The notes beneath the pieces are model-generated. The model worked only from the letters and a program-made list of their open reading frames with translations, was not told where the DNA came from and did no database searches. Of a stretch of 64,000 nucleotides of DNA, positions 7,459 to 16,400 are shown in pieces. Source of the DNA: an uncultured Collinsella sp. (GTDB lineage Bacteria; Actinomycetota; Coriobacteriia; Coriobacteriales; Coriobacteriaceae); assembly GCA_900552385.1 (NCBI GenBank), contig URZI01000002.1, forward strand, positions 138,362-202,361. The letters are read 5' to 3'. Position numbers and translations under genes: made by a program. Position 1 is the first letter of the stretch; every line of letters begins with the position of its first letter.

Positions 7459-9240
7459 TTACTCGTTGAGTAGTCTCACGGCTTCGGCGGCCATATTCTC
7501 GACCGTCATGCCGTTTTGCGCGAGCAGTTCGTTGGGATCGTAGCGGTCGGGGAAGCCCTTGGCGATGCCGAAGGTGCGCGTACGCAACGGCGTGCATGCC
7601 AGATAACATGCTACGTGCTCGCCCCAGCCGCCGTCCAAGATGCCGTCCTCGAGGGTGACGACAACGCGATGCTCGGCGGCAAGGCTGTCGAGGAACTCGC
7701 GGTCGAGCTCGGTTGCGAAGCGCGGGTTGACGAGCGTGGCCTCGATGCCGTACTCGGCAGTCAGACGGTTTGCCACGTGCTCGCCCAGCTCAAAGAAATC
7801 GCCGAGCGCGAGCACGGCAACGTCGCGGCCCTGACGCACCACGTTGTAGCGAACGGCGCTGTAGTCGGTGTCTTCGGCGGGCGCAAGGTCGGGACGGCTC
7901 ACCAGGCCGATGCCCGGTACGCGGATTGCCACGGGATGCTCGCGGTGGTCGAGCGACCAGCTCAGCATGGACAGATATTCCTCCATGCAGGCCGGCGCCA
8001 AGTAGTGCATGTTGGGAAGACCGCCCAGCATGGAAATATCAAAGAACGAAAGGTGCGTCTCGGACGTGGTGCCAAAGATCGACGCACCAAACACCAAAAT
8101 GGTTGCCGGGGCGTCGTTGAGGCACAGGTCGTGCCACAGCTCGTCGTAGGCGCGCTGCAAAAACGTACCGTACACACCAAAGACTGGCTTGGCGCCCGAG
8201 CGCGCAAGCGCGGTGGCAAAGGTCACGGCGTGCTCCTCGGCAATGCCCACATCGACGAACTGTTTGCCGGCGGCAGCGCGAAGCTCGGGTGTAAAGCCCA
8301 TGATGTAGGGCGTGGCGGCCGTGATGCCCACGACCTGCGGATCGCGCTCGATGGCGGCGCTGAGCGCCTCGCCTGTAATGTCGGCATAGGTGCGCGGTGC
8401 GGGCTCGCTCGGATGGCCCGGGCAGAGCTTGCGCCCAGTCGCCATGTCAAACGGACCAACGTGGTGCCAGCGCTCGGGGTCGCTCTGGGCCGGCTCAAAG
8501 CCCTTGCCCTTGGCGGTGGAGACGTGCAGCACGATGGGATGATCGATATTGCGCAGTCCCTGCAGCGCGTCGACCAGGGCCAACACATCGTTACCGGCGT
8601 CCAGATAGCGGTAGTCGAGCCCCATCGCGCGGAAAACGTTGCGCTCACAGGTGCCGTTGCTGGCGCGCAGCTCGGCCAGATTGCGATAGAGGCTACCGTG
8701 GTTCTCGGCGATGGACTGGTCGTTGTCGTTGACGATGATGATCAGGTTGCTGTCGAGCTCGGCGGCGTTGTTAAAGCCCTCAAACGCCAGGCCGCCCGAA
8801 AGCGAGCCGTCGCCAATGATGGTGATGACGTTGTACGCGTCACCCGCTAGGTCGCGCGCGTGGGCAAGGCCGCAGCCCAGGCTCACCGACGTGGAGGTAT
8901 GGCCCATGGCAAACAGGTCGTGCTCGGACTCGTCGGGATTGGCAAAGCCAGAAGCCTCACCATAACGCTCCGGATCGATATAGGTGTACGCGCGCCCAGT
9001 CAGCGCCTTGTGGGCGTAGGTCTGGTGCGAAACGTCAAAGACAATCTTGTCGATGGGGGAGTTAAACACGCGATGAAGCGCAACCGTAAGCTCAACGACG
9101 CCCAAGTTGGGGGCAACGTGCCCGCCGACGGCGGCGGAGCTTTCGAGGATTGCCTGGCGGATCTCGCCGCAGAGCAGCGGAAGCTCGGCGCGGTCGAGAG
9201 CCTTGACGTCCTCGGGCGTTGTCGTTTGCGTAAGCAGCAT
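7459..9240 (-). CDS. dxs: 1-deoxy-D-xylulose-5-phosphate synthase
   Basis: 593 aa, slightly short of the usual 620. It condenses pyruvate and glyceraldehyde 3-phosphate using thiamine diphosphate, the first step of the MEP isoprenoid pathway; ispE of the same pathway is at 59.9 kb. The thiamine diphosphate motif GDGSLSGG (143-150) continues to NNAAEL; the transketolase pyrimidine domain shows DVGIAEEHAVTFATALA with the catalytic Glu, and the C-terminal domain ends near LLNE. Monocistronic, with a strong terminator at its 3' end and a divergent neighbour. Confidence 0.95.
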   Translation of the reverse strand: MLLTQTTTPEDVKALDRAELPLLCGEIRQAILESSAAVGGHVAPNLGVVELTVALHRVFNSPIDKIVFDVSHQTYAHKALTGRAYTYIDPERYGEASGFANPDESEHDLFAMGHTSTSVSLGCGLAHARDLAGDAYNVITIIGDGSLSGGLAFEGFNNAAELDSNLIIIVNDNDQSIAENHGSLYRNLAELRASNGTCERNVFRAMGLDYRYLDAGNDVLALVDALQGLRNIDHPIVLHVSTAKGKGFEPAQSDPERWHHVGPFDMATGRKLCPGHPSEPAPRTYADITGEALSAAIERDPQVVGITAATPYIMGFTPELRAAAGKQFVDVGIAEEHAVTFATALARSGAKPVFGVYGTFLQRAYDELWHDLCLNDAPATILVFGASIFGTTSETHLSFFDISMLGGLPNMHYLAPACMEEYLSMLSWSLDHREHPVAIRVPGIGLVSRPDLAPAEDTDYSAVRYNVVRQGRDVAVLALGDFFELGEHVANRLTAEYGIEATLVNPRFATELDREFLDSLAAEHRVVVTLEDGILDGGWGEHVACYLACTPLRTRTFGIAKGFPDRYDPNELLAQNGMTVENMAAEAVRLLNE

Positions 9241-9468
9241 CGTTGTGGGTTACTCCATGCGAATCGAGCGCCGGCGCTCCCTCGGCCGGCACAATTGCAC
9301 AAAACAGTCTCGCACATTTTGGCGTTTGATATGTGACGGCGGCGCGGTAATTCGCCAACTGGCGGGGCAAAACGTTTTGTCCGATGCCATACTGATGTGT
9401 TCCATGATGTTTTTATCGATTGTGCACAGGCCGTGGCTTGTCGCCGTGAGTCGCTGGAAGGAGGCAGC

Positions 9469-10005
9469 ATGTCCGATGTCGTTCGTGCCGAGAAAATCGC
9501 GCACGAGGTCGACTATGCCGCCCGCCAGCTCGCCCAGGCGGGCCGTCTGGACCTGACGCGCGAGTTTATCCAGCATGGCGATGTGACGGTCTATGCACAT
9601 GTGACCTCGGTGGCGCGGGCAAGTCTGTCCTTTGCCGAGCGCCTGGGCCGCGTCGGTGTCTCGGTCGACCGCGCCTCGTTGCTGCGCGGGGCCCTGCTGC
9701 ACGATTACTTTCTCTATGACTGGCACGATCCCGACCCAAGCCATCGGCTGCATGGCTTTCGTCACCCGTTTTTTGCCCTGACGCGTGCCGAGGAAGATTT
9801 TGAGCTGACGCCGCGCGAGCGGAATATTATCGCGCGCCATATGTTTCCGCTGGTGCCGGTGCCGCCGACGTGTCGTGAGGCTTGGATTGTGTGTCTGGCG
9901 GATAAATGGTGCGCGCTGCGCGAGACGGTCGCCGGTCGTCTGCGGCGCAAGGACGAGGCGGACGATGGCGTGAGCAGCGAATCGAGCGAGAAGAGGAGAG
10001 GGTAG
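9469..10005 (+). CDS. HD-domain phosphohydrolase-like protein
   Basis: 178 aa. The metal-binding pattern of the HD superfamily is visible: H44 in YAHVTSVAR, HD at 78-79 in LLHDYFLYD, a later RH pair near IIARHMFP and an Asp in LADKWCALRE. The start at ATG 9469 follows GGAAGGAGG by 5-6 bp; a longer upstream frame lacks such a site. Substrate unknown; these small HD proteins are often annotated as phosphodiesterases. The next gene starts 3 bp after the stop, so both are probably co-transcribed. Confidence 0.8.
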   Translation: MSDVVRAEKIAHEVDYAARQLAQAGRLDLTREFIQHGDVTVYAHVTSVARASLSFAERLGRVGVSVDRASLLRGALLHDYFLYDWHDPDPSHRLHGFRHPFFALTRAEEDFELTPRERNIIARHMFPLVPVPPTCREAWIVCLADKWCALRETVAGRLRRKDEADDGVSSESSEKRRG

Positions 10006-10008
10006 ACG

Positions 10009-11028
10009 GTGGGGACCGCGATCGACATGGCATTTGGCGGCGCGACGCTTGCCACCTGCCCACTCTCGGCACTGGTGCTCTCGTTTGCCTTTTACGGGTT
10101 TTGCGGCTGGGCATGGGAATCGACAGTCTGCGCCATGCTCAACCACGGACGCTTTGCCAACAGCGGCTTTTTGCTGGGGCCGTGCTGCCCCATCTATGGC
10201 GCGGGCGGCATTGCCTGCTGGCTGCTGTTGCGTGGGATTCCGGATGCCTCGAGCCAGTTTGTCGCTGCGGCGCTTGTGTGCAGCGTAATCGAGTACAGTG
10301 TGAGCCTTCTATTGGAAAAAACAACAGGCGCGCGCTTTTGGGATTACTCGCACCTGCCGTTTAATTTGCATGGACGCATCTGTCTGTACTGGGCCTGCGC
10401 GTTTGGCTTGGGTGCGTTGTGCATTTGCCGTTTAGTGGAGCCGGCATTGTTGGGGCTGCTTGGCCATCTGCCGGTGCTGATTGTGCGGCTGTCCGCCTTT
10501 ATCGTCGCGGTCGCGATGATGGTCGACGCGGCGTGCTCGTTGGCGAGCTGGCGCCGCCTGTCCGATCAGCTGGAGCGTGTGCGTGCCGACCTTGCCGACC
10601 GCATCAATGAGTCGCTTGCCGATGCCTCGGAGTCAATGCTCGAGCGCATTCCCGAATCGACGATTGACTCGGTGACACAGACGCACATCCGTAGCCGTGC
10701 CGTTAACGCGTGGCTGGCCGAGCTGGGTGACGCGACGCTCGATGCTCTGCGCGAGAAGGCTTCGATGCCGACGTTTATCGCGGACGGCGCTCGCGGCCTG
10801 GCGCTCGCTGCCCGCCGCGTGGCCGATGCCGCGCCGAGCATGCCGCGTCCGTCGCTCAGTCGTCGCCTTGCCGGCAAGCGCATGAGCCGTCCGGTGCCGA
10901 GTGTATCGCTCAGTCGTCGCGACCTGCGTTTCTTCAATGCCTTCCCGCGCTTGCGCATCAACCGCTACGAGGGCGTCATCCGAGCTACCGACCTCCGCGA
11001 CCGAGCCCGCGAGCTGTTCCGCCGCTAG
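10009..11028 (+). CDS. CmpB-like membrane protein (putative ABC-transporter type, PF06541-like)
   Basis: 339 aa starting at GTG 10009 after AGAGGAGAGG. The first 170 residues have four to five hydrophobic segments and the family hallmarks GFCGWAWESTVCA, FANSGFLLGPCCPIYGAGG and the RFWDYS motif. The remainder is soluble, rich in Arg, Ser and Ala and ends in a basic region. The biochemical role of this family is not established. It follows the HD-domain gene by 3 bp. Confidence 0.8.
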   Translation: MGTAIDMAFGGATLATCPLSALVLSFAFYGFCGWAWESTVCAMLNHGRFANSGFLLGPCCPIYGAGGIACWLLLRGIPDASSQFVAAALVCSVIEYSVSLLLEKTTGARFWDYSHLPFNLHGRICLYWACAFGLGALCICRLVEPALLGLLGHLPVLIVRLSAFIVAVAMMVDAACSLASWRRLSDQLERVRADLADRINESLADASESMLERIPESTIDSVTQTHIRSRAVNAWLAELGDATLDALREKASMPTFIADGARGLALAARRVADAAPSMPRPSLSRRLAGKRMSRPVPSVSLSRRDLRFFNAFPRLRINRYEGVIRATDLRDRARELFRR

Positions 11029-11120
11029 CCGGGACGGGCGCGCTCACGGCTTCCTTGCTCGCGTATTTCCCGTTCGTTTCGCGTCCGTTGCCGCGCCGTT
11101 TCCAAGGTTGCGGCGCCGTT

Positions 11121-11201
11121 GGAGACGGCAAGATTTGGGTCGAGCCGGTCGAGGAGGTTATCCGCATCCGCACCGGCGAACATGGCCCCTCTGCGGTGTA
11201 G
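11121..11201 (+). pseudogene. C-terminal remnant of a PII (GlnB/GlnK) signal protein
   Basis: A frame ending at TAG 11199-11201 reads GDGKIWVEPVEEVIRIRTGE and a short tail (GPSAV at its end), which matches the conserved C-terminal signature of PII nitrogen-regulatory proteins. The preceding 80 bp in this frame do not resemble the rest of PII, there is no start codon or T-loop, and the segment ends 80 bp before a HAD gene. It looks like a decayed glnB copy of which only about 26 codons remain. Confidence 0.7.
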
Positions 11202-11282
11202 GACAATCTTTCGCCTGACGGGCGTGCCTCTCTTGGGACGCGCCCGTTCTCGTCTACAATATCGTGCAGACGAAGGAGAGGC

Positions 11283-12146
11283 ATGCCCATGATCAAGATG
11301 TTTGCGAGTGACTTAGACGGAACGCTGCTGAACGCCCTGCACGAGGCGGATGGGACCATCCGCCGTGCCATTCGCGAGCTGACCGAGGCTGGCCTGCATG
11401 TGGTTCCCGCGACCGGACGCTCGACGCTGCCGATCGGAGAGCATGGCTTTACGGGCCTGGCGCTTGACGCCTGCTGCTCCAACGGATCCATCGTGCGCAA
11501 CAGCCACGGCGAGGTGCTCAAGACCTGGACCATCGACCCGCAGGTTACCGAGGAGCTGCTCAAGGCGTTTCCGAACATTTGCTTCGACTGCTCCACGCCC
11601 GACGGCATGTTCTCGAGCGGTTCGTTCGAGATGCACCAGGCGGGCTTTAAGAAGGACAGCCCTATCAAACGCATCGTGATGCGCGGCATGCGCGCGCGTG
11701 GCGGGTATCACGAGGAGCAGTATTTCGATCAGTCAATCGGCGACATCCTGCGCCACGATGTGTGTAAGATCAACTGCCGCGTGACCTCGCCCGAGCTGGA
11801 GCGCGACCTTAAGGCATATTTGGCCGAGCGCTCGGACCGTGTAGTCAACGCGCCGTTCGATCCGGTGATGTTCGAGATCACGGACGTGGCGTGCAACAAG
11901 GGCGAGAGTGTGGCCTGGCTGGCGGGCTACTACGGCATTGCCGAGGACGAGGTCGCGGTCTATGGAGACGGCGGCAACGACATTGCCATGCTCAAGCGTT
12001 TCCGCCACAGCTACGCGACCAAAAACGCTAGCGATGCAGCTAAAGCCGCCGCGAGCGCGACTATCGGCAGCTGCATGGTCCACGCCGTTCCCAAACACAT
12101 GCTCGCCACCATGCACAAGCAGAATTCCTGCACCGTAATCGAATAA
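11283..12146 (+). CDS. Cof-type HAD-superfamily hydrolase
   Basis: 287 aa. HAD motif I is FASDLDGTLL with the nucleophilic Asp; a cap of the Cof/IIB type follows, then motif III/IV as VYGDGGNDIAMLKRF. These cytosolic enzymes dephosphorylate sugar phosphates or cofactors such as FMN and PLP; the substrate cannot be assigned. ATG 11283 lies 4 bp after AAGGAGAG; a second ATG six bases later is possible. A palindromic repeat begins directly after the TAA. Confidence 0.88.
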   Translation: MPMIKMFASDLDGTLLNALHEADGTIRRAIRELTEAGLHVVPATGRSTLPIGEHGFTGLALDACCSNGSIVRNSHGEVLKTWTIDPQVTEELLKAFPNICFDCSTPDGMFSSGSFEMHQAGFKKDSPIKRIVMRGMRARGGYHEEQYFDQSIGDILRHDVCKINCRVTSPELERDLKAYLAERSDRVVNAPFDPVMFEITDVACNKGESVAWLAGYYGIAEDEVAVYGDGGNDIAMLKRFRHSYATKNASDAAKAAASATIGSCMVHAVPKHMLATMHKQNSCTVIE

Positions 12147-12175
12147 TGTGACAAAGGGACAGCCCCTTTGTCACA
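12147..12175. repeat. Dispersed palindrome directly after a stop codon
   Basis: Perfect 12-bp arms TGTGACAAAGGG (12147-12158) and complement (12164-12175). It starts at the base after the TAA of the HAD gene and is nearly identical to the copy at 12583. Confidence 0.8.
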
Positions 12176-12276
12176 GGTGACGCTGGTCTCTTGAAATACG
12201 AACAAACATTCGCATATCTAACTGCGCTTTGATAGAATTGATACTGTTGGCGGCAGTTCCATGTGCCGGGCAACGC

Positions 12277-12294
12277 CCTCCATCTGACGGGAGG
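12277..12294 (+). promoter_or_regulatory. Hairpin that would cover the ribosome binding site of the small ORF
   Basis: CCTCC (12277-12281) can pair with the Shine-Dalgarno GGAGG (12290-12294) across an 8-nt loop, leaving the ATG at 12303 just outside. Such occlusion is common for small toxic membrane peptides. Confidence 0.45.
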
Positions 12295-12302
12295 TGATGC
12301 CC

Positions 12303-12428
12303 ATGACCGATTTGATTGATTTCGTGAGACTTCTGACCGCTTTGGTCTCGTTCTTCACGGCGCTTGTCGGCCTTTCCGAGGCACTCAAGCAGCGTTCGAA
12401 GCGCAACAGAAGGGGTCGCCGCCGCTAA
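12303..12428 (+). CDS. 41-aa membrane peptide, holin-like toxin candidate
   Basis: 41 codons: a short acidic N-terminus (MTDLIDF), one hydrophobic helix (about residues 8-28) and a strongly basic tail (KQRSKRNRRGRRR). The layout resembles the small holin-like or type I toxin peptides of Gram-positive bacteria. ATG 12303 is 8 bp after GGAGG; an in-frame ATG six bases earlier touches the same site. The GGAGG can be sequestered in a local hairpin. No homologous name can be confirmed without a search, and no antisense RNA promoter was identified with confidence. It stands alone between two copies of the same dispersed palindrome. The stretch up to 12580 holds nothing else recognisable. Confidence 0.55.
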   Translation: MTDLIDFVRLLTALVSFFTALVGLSEALKQRSKRNRRGRRR

Positions 12429-12582
12429 GGCGTTGACCCCCTAATGCAAACAACGGCGCTGCCCAGCTTTCCAGAACTTGGGCTGCCGTCGACACTATTC
12501 TACCCACGAATGACATTTTGAACAATTGGCAATGCCGCTTCAAAAGCCAGGCACAACTGGCACAACCTAGGCGGTCGCTGAA

Positions 12583-12611
12583 TGTGACAAAGGGACAGTC
12601 CCTTTGTCACA
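12583..12611. repeat. Dispersed palindrome
   Basis: 14-bp perfect arms TGTGACAAAGGGAC and complement around one base. Same family as 12147-12175; here it is not next to a coding stop. Confidence 0.8.
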
Positions 12612-12637
12612 TCCCAAATATTGCCTTTACGTGTTGA

Positions 12638-12682
12638 TGCACACGGTGTGCAATAATACTCGCACTGTGCAATAGCGCACAG
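12638..12682. promoter_or_regulatory. Two palindromes upstream of the TetR gene, candidate operators
   Basis: TGCACACGGTGTGCA (12638-12652) is a perfect 15-bp palindrome; CTGTGC-N6-GCACAG (12665-12682) is a second inverted repeat. They share TGTGC/GCACA half-sites and lie 20-65 bp before the TTG start, where autoregulation by the TetR protein would act. The assignment is inference. Confidence 0.55.
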
Positions 12683-12703
12683 GCTGAGTAACAAGGAGGA
12701 CGC

Positions 12704-13414
12704 TTGTCCCAGCTCGAGAAATGTGATCGCCGGTCCCTTCGCTCGCAGCGTGCCCTTCGCCAGGCGCTTGCCAGCGAGCTTGCCGAAAGCGGCGACCTTT
12801 CGCGCATTAACGTCGCGTCGCTCACCGAGCGTGCCGGTCTTACACGCCGCACGTTCTATTCGCACTACCGCGATATCCCAGACTTTATCAATCAAATCGA
12901 GGACGGCTTGCTGGCCGAGATCCGTGAGCGCATTGAGCTCATCACCGCAGCTCAGCTGCCCGATCTCTATCACAACATCGATGAGCTCGAGCCGGCACCC
13001 GGTTCGGTTGAGTTGCTGCGCTACCTTGCGGCCAACCGCGATTTAATCGGATCGCTGCTGGGCCCGGGCGGCGACCAGGCCTTCATTAAAAGGATTATCG
13101 ATACCGCACGCGAGGCCGTGGTGCCTCGTGCACAGACGGGCATCTTGGGCCTGGCGCTGGGCACGTTCTTTGACTACTACGTCACCTATGTCGTAAGTGC
13201 CGAGGTCGGCATGATCCAACGTTGGTTTGAGCGTGACCTTTCTGAATCGCCCGAGACCATGGCGCGCATTATGACGGTTATCGCCTTTGTGCGCCCCGGC
13301 GACCTGTATGGCCAACCCATCGATATCAACGTGCCGGAATACGGCTTGAAGCTATTGAACCTGCAGCTCGAGGACGCGGCCGACACCACCGCAACCGTCG
13401 AGTCCAACAACTAA
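12704..13414 (+). CDS. TetR/AcrR-family transcriptional regulator
   Basis: 236 aa starting at TTG 12704, 4-5 bp after AAGGAGG. The N-terminal DNA-binding domain shows RSQRALRQALASEL and the helix-turn-helix INVASLTERAGLTRRTFYSHY. The rest is a helical ligand domain with no diagnostic motif. The stop is 11 bp before the activase gene, so the regulator is probably cotranscribed with it and controls that operon through the upstream palindromes. The ligand might be an acyl-CoA, by analogy only. Confidence 0.88.
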   Translation: MSQLEKCDRRSLRSQRALRQALASELAESGDLSRINVASLTERAGLTRRTFYSHYRDIPDFINQIEDGLLAEIRERIELITAAQLPDLYHNIDELEPAPGSVELLRYLAANRDLIGSLLGPGGDQAFIKRIIDTAREAVVPRAQTGILGLALGTFFDYYVTYVVSAEVGMIQRWFERDLSESPETMARIMTVIAFVRPGDLYGQPIDINVPEYGLKLLNLQLEDAADTTATVESNN

Positions 13415-13425
13415 GAGGAGAGACA

Positions 13426-16400
13426 ATGAGCAAACTCGTCGAGGGCATTAAGGACCGTATGGTCGCTGCCGCGCGTGAGGCTGCACCCGCCGTGGTGGAT
13501 GCCGCGCAGAAGGCCGCGACCGCAGCCGCCGAGAAAGTCGCTGAGGCAGTTGCCGATGCCAAGAACGCGGCAGGGGAGACGTCCGTCGCCACCGAGCCCG
13601 CCGCCACCGAGCCCGCAGTCGCCACCGCCGCCCACGCCCCCGAAGGCGCGATCTTCAACCCCGACAACGCCCACGGCAAGCTGCACCTGGGCATCGACGT
13701 GGGCTCCACCACCGTTAAGCTTGCCGTGCTCAACGACGACAACCAGATCGTCTACGCCAAGTACCAGCGCCACCACACCGACGTCCGTGCCTGCGCCCGC
13801 GACCTGTTCGAGGGCGCTGCGACCGTGCTGCCGACGGCCCAGATGACCTGCGCCATTACCGGCTCGGGCGGCCTGCTGCTGTCCCAGTGGCTCGACCTGG
13901 AGTTTGTCCAGGAGGTCATCGCCAGCAAGCGTGCTGTCGAGACCCTTATCCCGGCCACCGATGTCGCCATCGAGCTGGGCGGCGAGGACGCCAAGATCAT
14001 CTACTTCGACAACGGCATCGAGCAGCGCATGAACGGCACCTGCGCCGGCGGTACGGGCGCATTCATCGATCAGATGGCAACCCTGCTGCACACCGACGCG
14101 AGCGGCCTCAACGAGCTCGCGGCCAATGCCACCACCATCTATCCCATTGCCAGCCGCTGCGGCGTCTTTGCCAAGACCGATGTCCAACCGCTGCTCAACG
14201 AGGGCGCCCGCCCCGAGGACGTGGCGGCTTCCATCTTCCAAGCCGTCGTGACCCAGACCATCTCGGGCCTGGCGTGCGGCCGTCCCATCCGCGGCAACGT
14301 CGCCTTCCTGGGCGGACCGCTGCAGTATCTCTCCGAGCTGCGCCACCGCTTCTACCTCACGCTCAACCTGGACGAGGAGCACCGTATCGTGCCCCAAAAC
14401 GCCCACCTGTTTGTGGCGAGCGGCGCCGCCATGGCGCGCGAGTCCAATAAGCTCAGCACGTTCCCGCAGCTCATCGAGGCCATCGACAGCTTGGGCGACG
14501 CACAGGGTGCCGAGGTCGAGCGTCTGGACCCGCTCTTTGCCACCGACGAGGACTTTGCCGAGTTCAAAACCCGCCACGACACCGAGGTCGTCCCCAAGGG
14601 CAAGCTCGACGGCTACACCGGCCGCGTGTTCATCGGCATCGACGCCGGTTCCACCACCATGAAGGCCGCGCTCGTGGGCGAGGACGGCCAGCTGCTGCAT
14701 ACCTGGTATGGCAACAACAACGGCGACATCCTGGGCACGGCCAAGGTCATCATGGCCGATTTCTACAACCACATCCCCGCCGGCTGCACCATTGGCCACG
14801 TGACCACCACGGGCTACGGCGAGGCGCTGCTCATCGAGGCCCTCAAGGCCGACTCCGGCGAGATTGAGACCGTCGCGCACCTGCGCGGCGCCAAGGCATT
14901 CCTGCCCGGTGTCGAGTTTATCCTGGACATCGGCGGCCAGGACATGAAGTGCCTGCGCGTCAAGGACGGCGTTATCGAGCACATCATGCTCAACGAGGCC
15001 TGCTCGTCGGGCTGCGGCAGCTTTATCGAGAGCTTCGCCGTGTCTATGAACATGGACGTGCGCGCGTTCGCCGATGCCGCCATCCATGCCAAGGCCCCCG
15101 TCGACTTGGGCAGCCGCTGCACGGTCTTTATGAACTCACGCGTCAAGCAGGCGCAAAAGGAAGGCGCCACGGTGGGCGACATCGCGGCCGGCCTGTCCTA
15201 TTCCGTCATCAAGAATGCCCTGTTCAAGGTCATTAAGCTGCGCGACCCCAAGGAGATCGGCAGCCAGGTGATCGTCCAGGGCGGTACCTTTATGTCCGAT
15301 GCCACGCTGCGCGCATTTGAGCAGCTCACCGGCGTACATGCCGTGCGTCCCGACATCGCCGGCTGCATGGGCGCCTACGGTGCGGCCCTGCTCGCCCGCG
15401 ATCGCGCCGGCGCCGACGGCACCTCGACCATCCTTTCGGCCGAGGACATCGCGCACCTCACCGTGACGCAAAAGCATGTCCGCTGCGGCCGTTGCTCTAA
15501 CAACTGCCAGCTCACCGTTAACGATTTTGGCGGCGGTAGGCGCTTCATTACCGGCAACCGCTGCGAGAAGGGCGCTGGCCACAAAAAGCAGAAGACCGAG
15601 GCCCCCAACCTCTTCAAAAAGAAAAACGAGCTGCTCTTTAACCGCGAGGTGCTGAGCCCCGACGAGGCCCCGCGCGGCACCGTCGGCATCCCCCGTGCGC
15701 TCAACATGTACGAGAACTACCCCTTCTGGCACGCGTTCTTTACGCGCCTGGGCTTTAGCGTGCAGCTGTCCGACCAGTCGAGCAAAAAGACCTACCAGGC
15801 GGGTATCGAGTCCATGCCGTCCGAGAGCGTGTGCTACCCGGCAAAGATGAGCCACGGCCACGTGATGAACCTCATCGACCGCGATGTCGACTTTATCTGG
15901 ATGCCGTGCGTGCGCTGGGAGCGCAAGGAGGACCCGACCGCCGGTAACTGTTACAACTGCCCCATCGTCATGAGCTACCCCACGGCGCTGGCGCTCAATA
16001 TCGACGAGATTCGCGAGCAGAACATCGAGTTCCTGTACCCGTTTGTGCCCTATCACGACAAGACCGAGCTCAAGCGCCGCTTGTACCAGGTGCTCGCCGT
16101 CGACCGCGTGGCCGATGCTGAGGCCGGTCGCGGTCGCGTGCGCGGTCCCAAGATCACGCGCTCCGAGGTCGATGCCGCCGTCAACGCTGCCTTTGAGGCC
16201 GATGCGCGTTTCCACGAGGACATCCAGACCATGGGCGAGGAGGCTCTTAAGTGGGTCGAGGACCACGGCGGTCACGGCATTGTGCTCGCCGGCCGTCCCT
16301 ACCATAACGACCCCGAGATCAACCATGCCCTGCCCGAGCTGATCTCGAGCTTTGGCTTTGCGGTCTTTACCGAGGATTCGCTCGCGCATCTGGTAAAGCC

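Noticed and set aside
13411..15087. Long minus-strand open frame opposite the activase gene
   Set aside because: Shadow of high-G+C codons; lacks start site, domains and normal amino-acid make-up. The same holds for long antisense frames over asnB, groEL, lysS and others.
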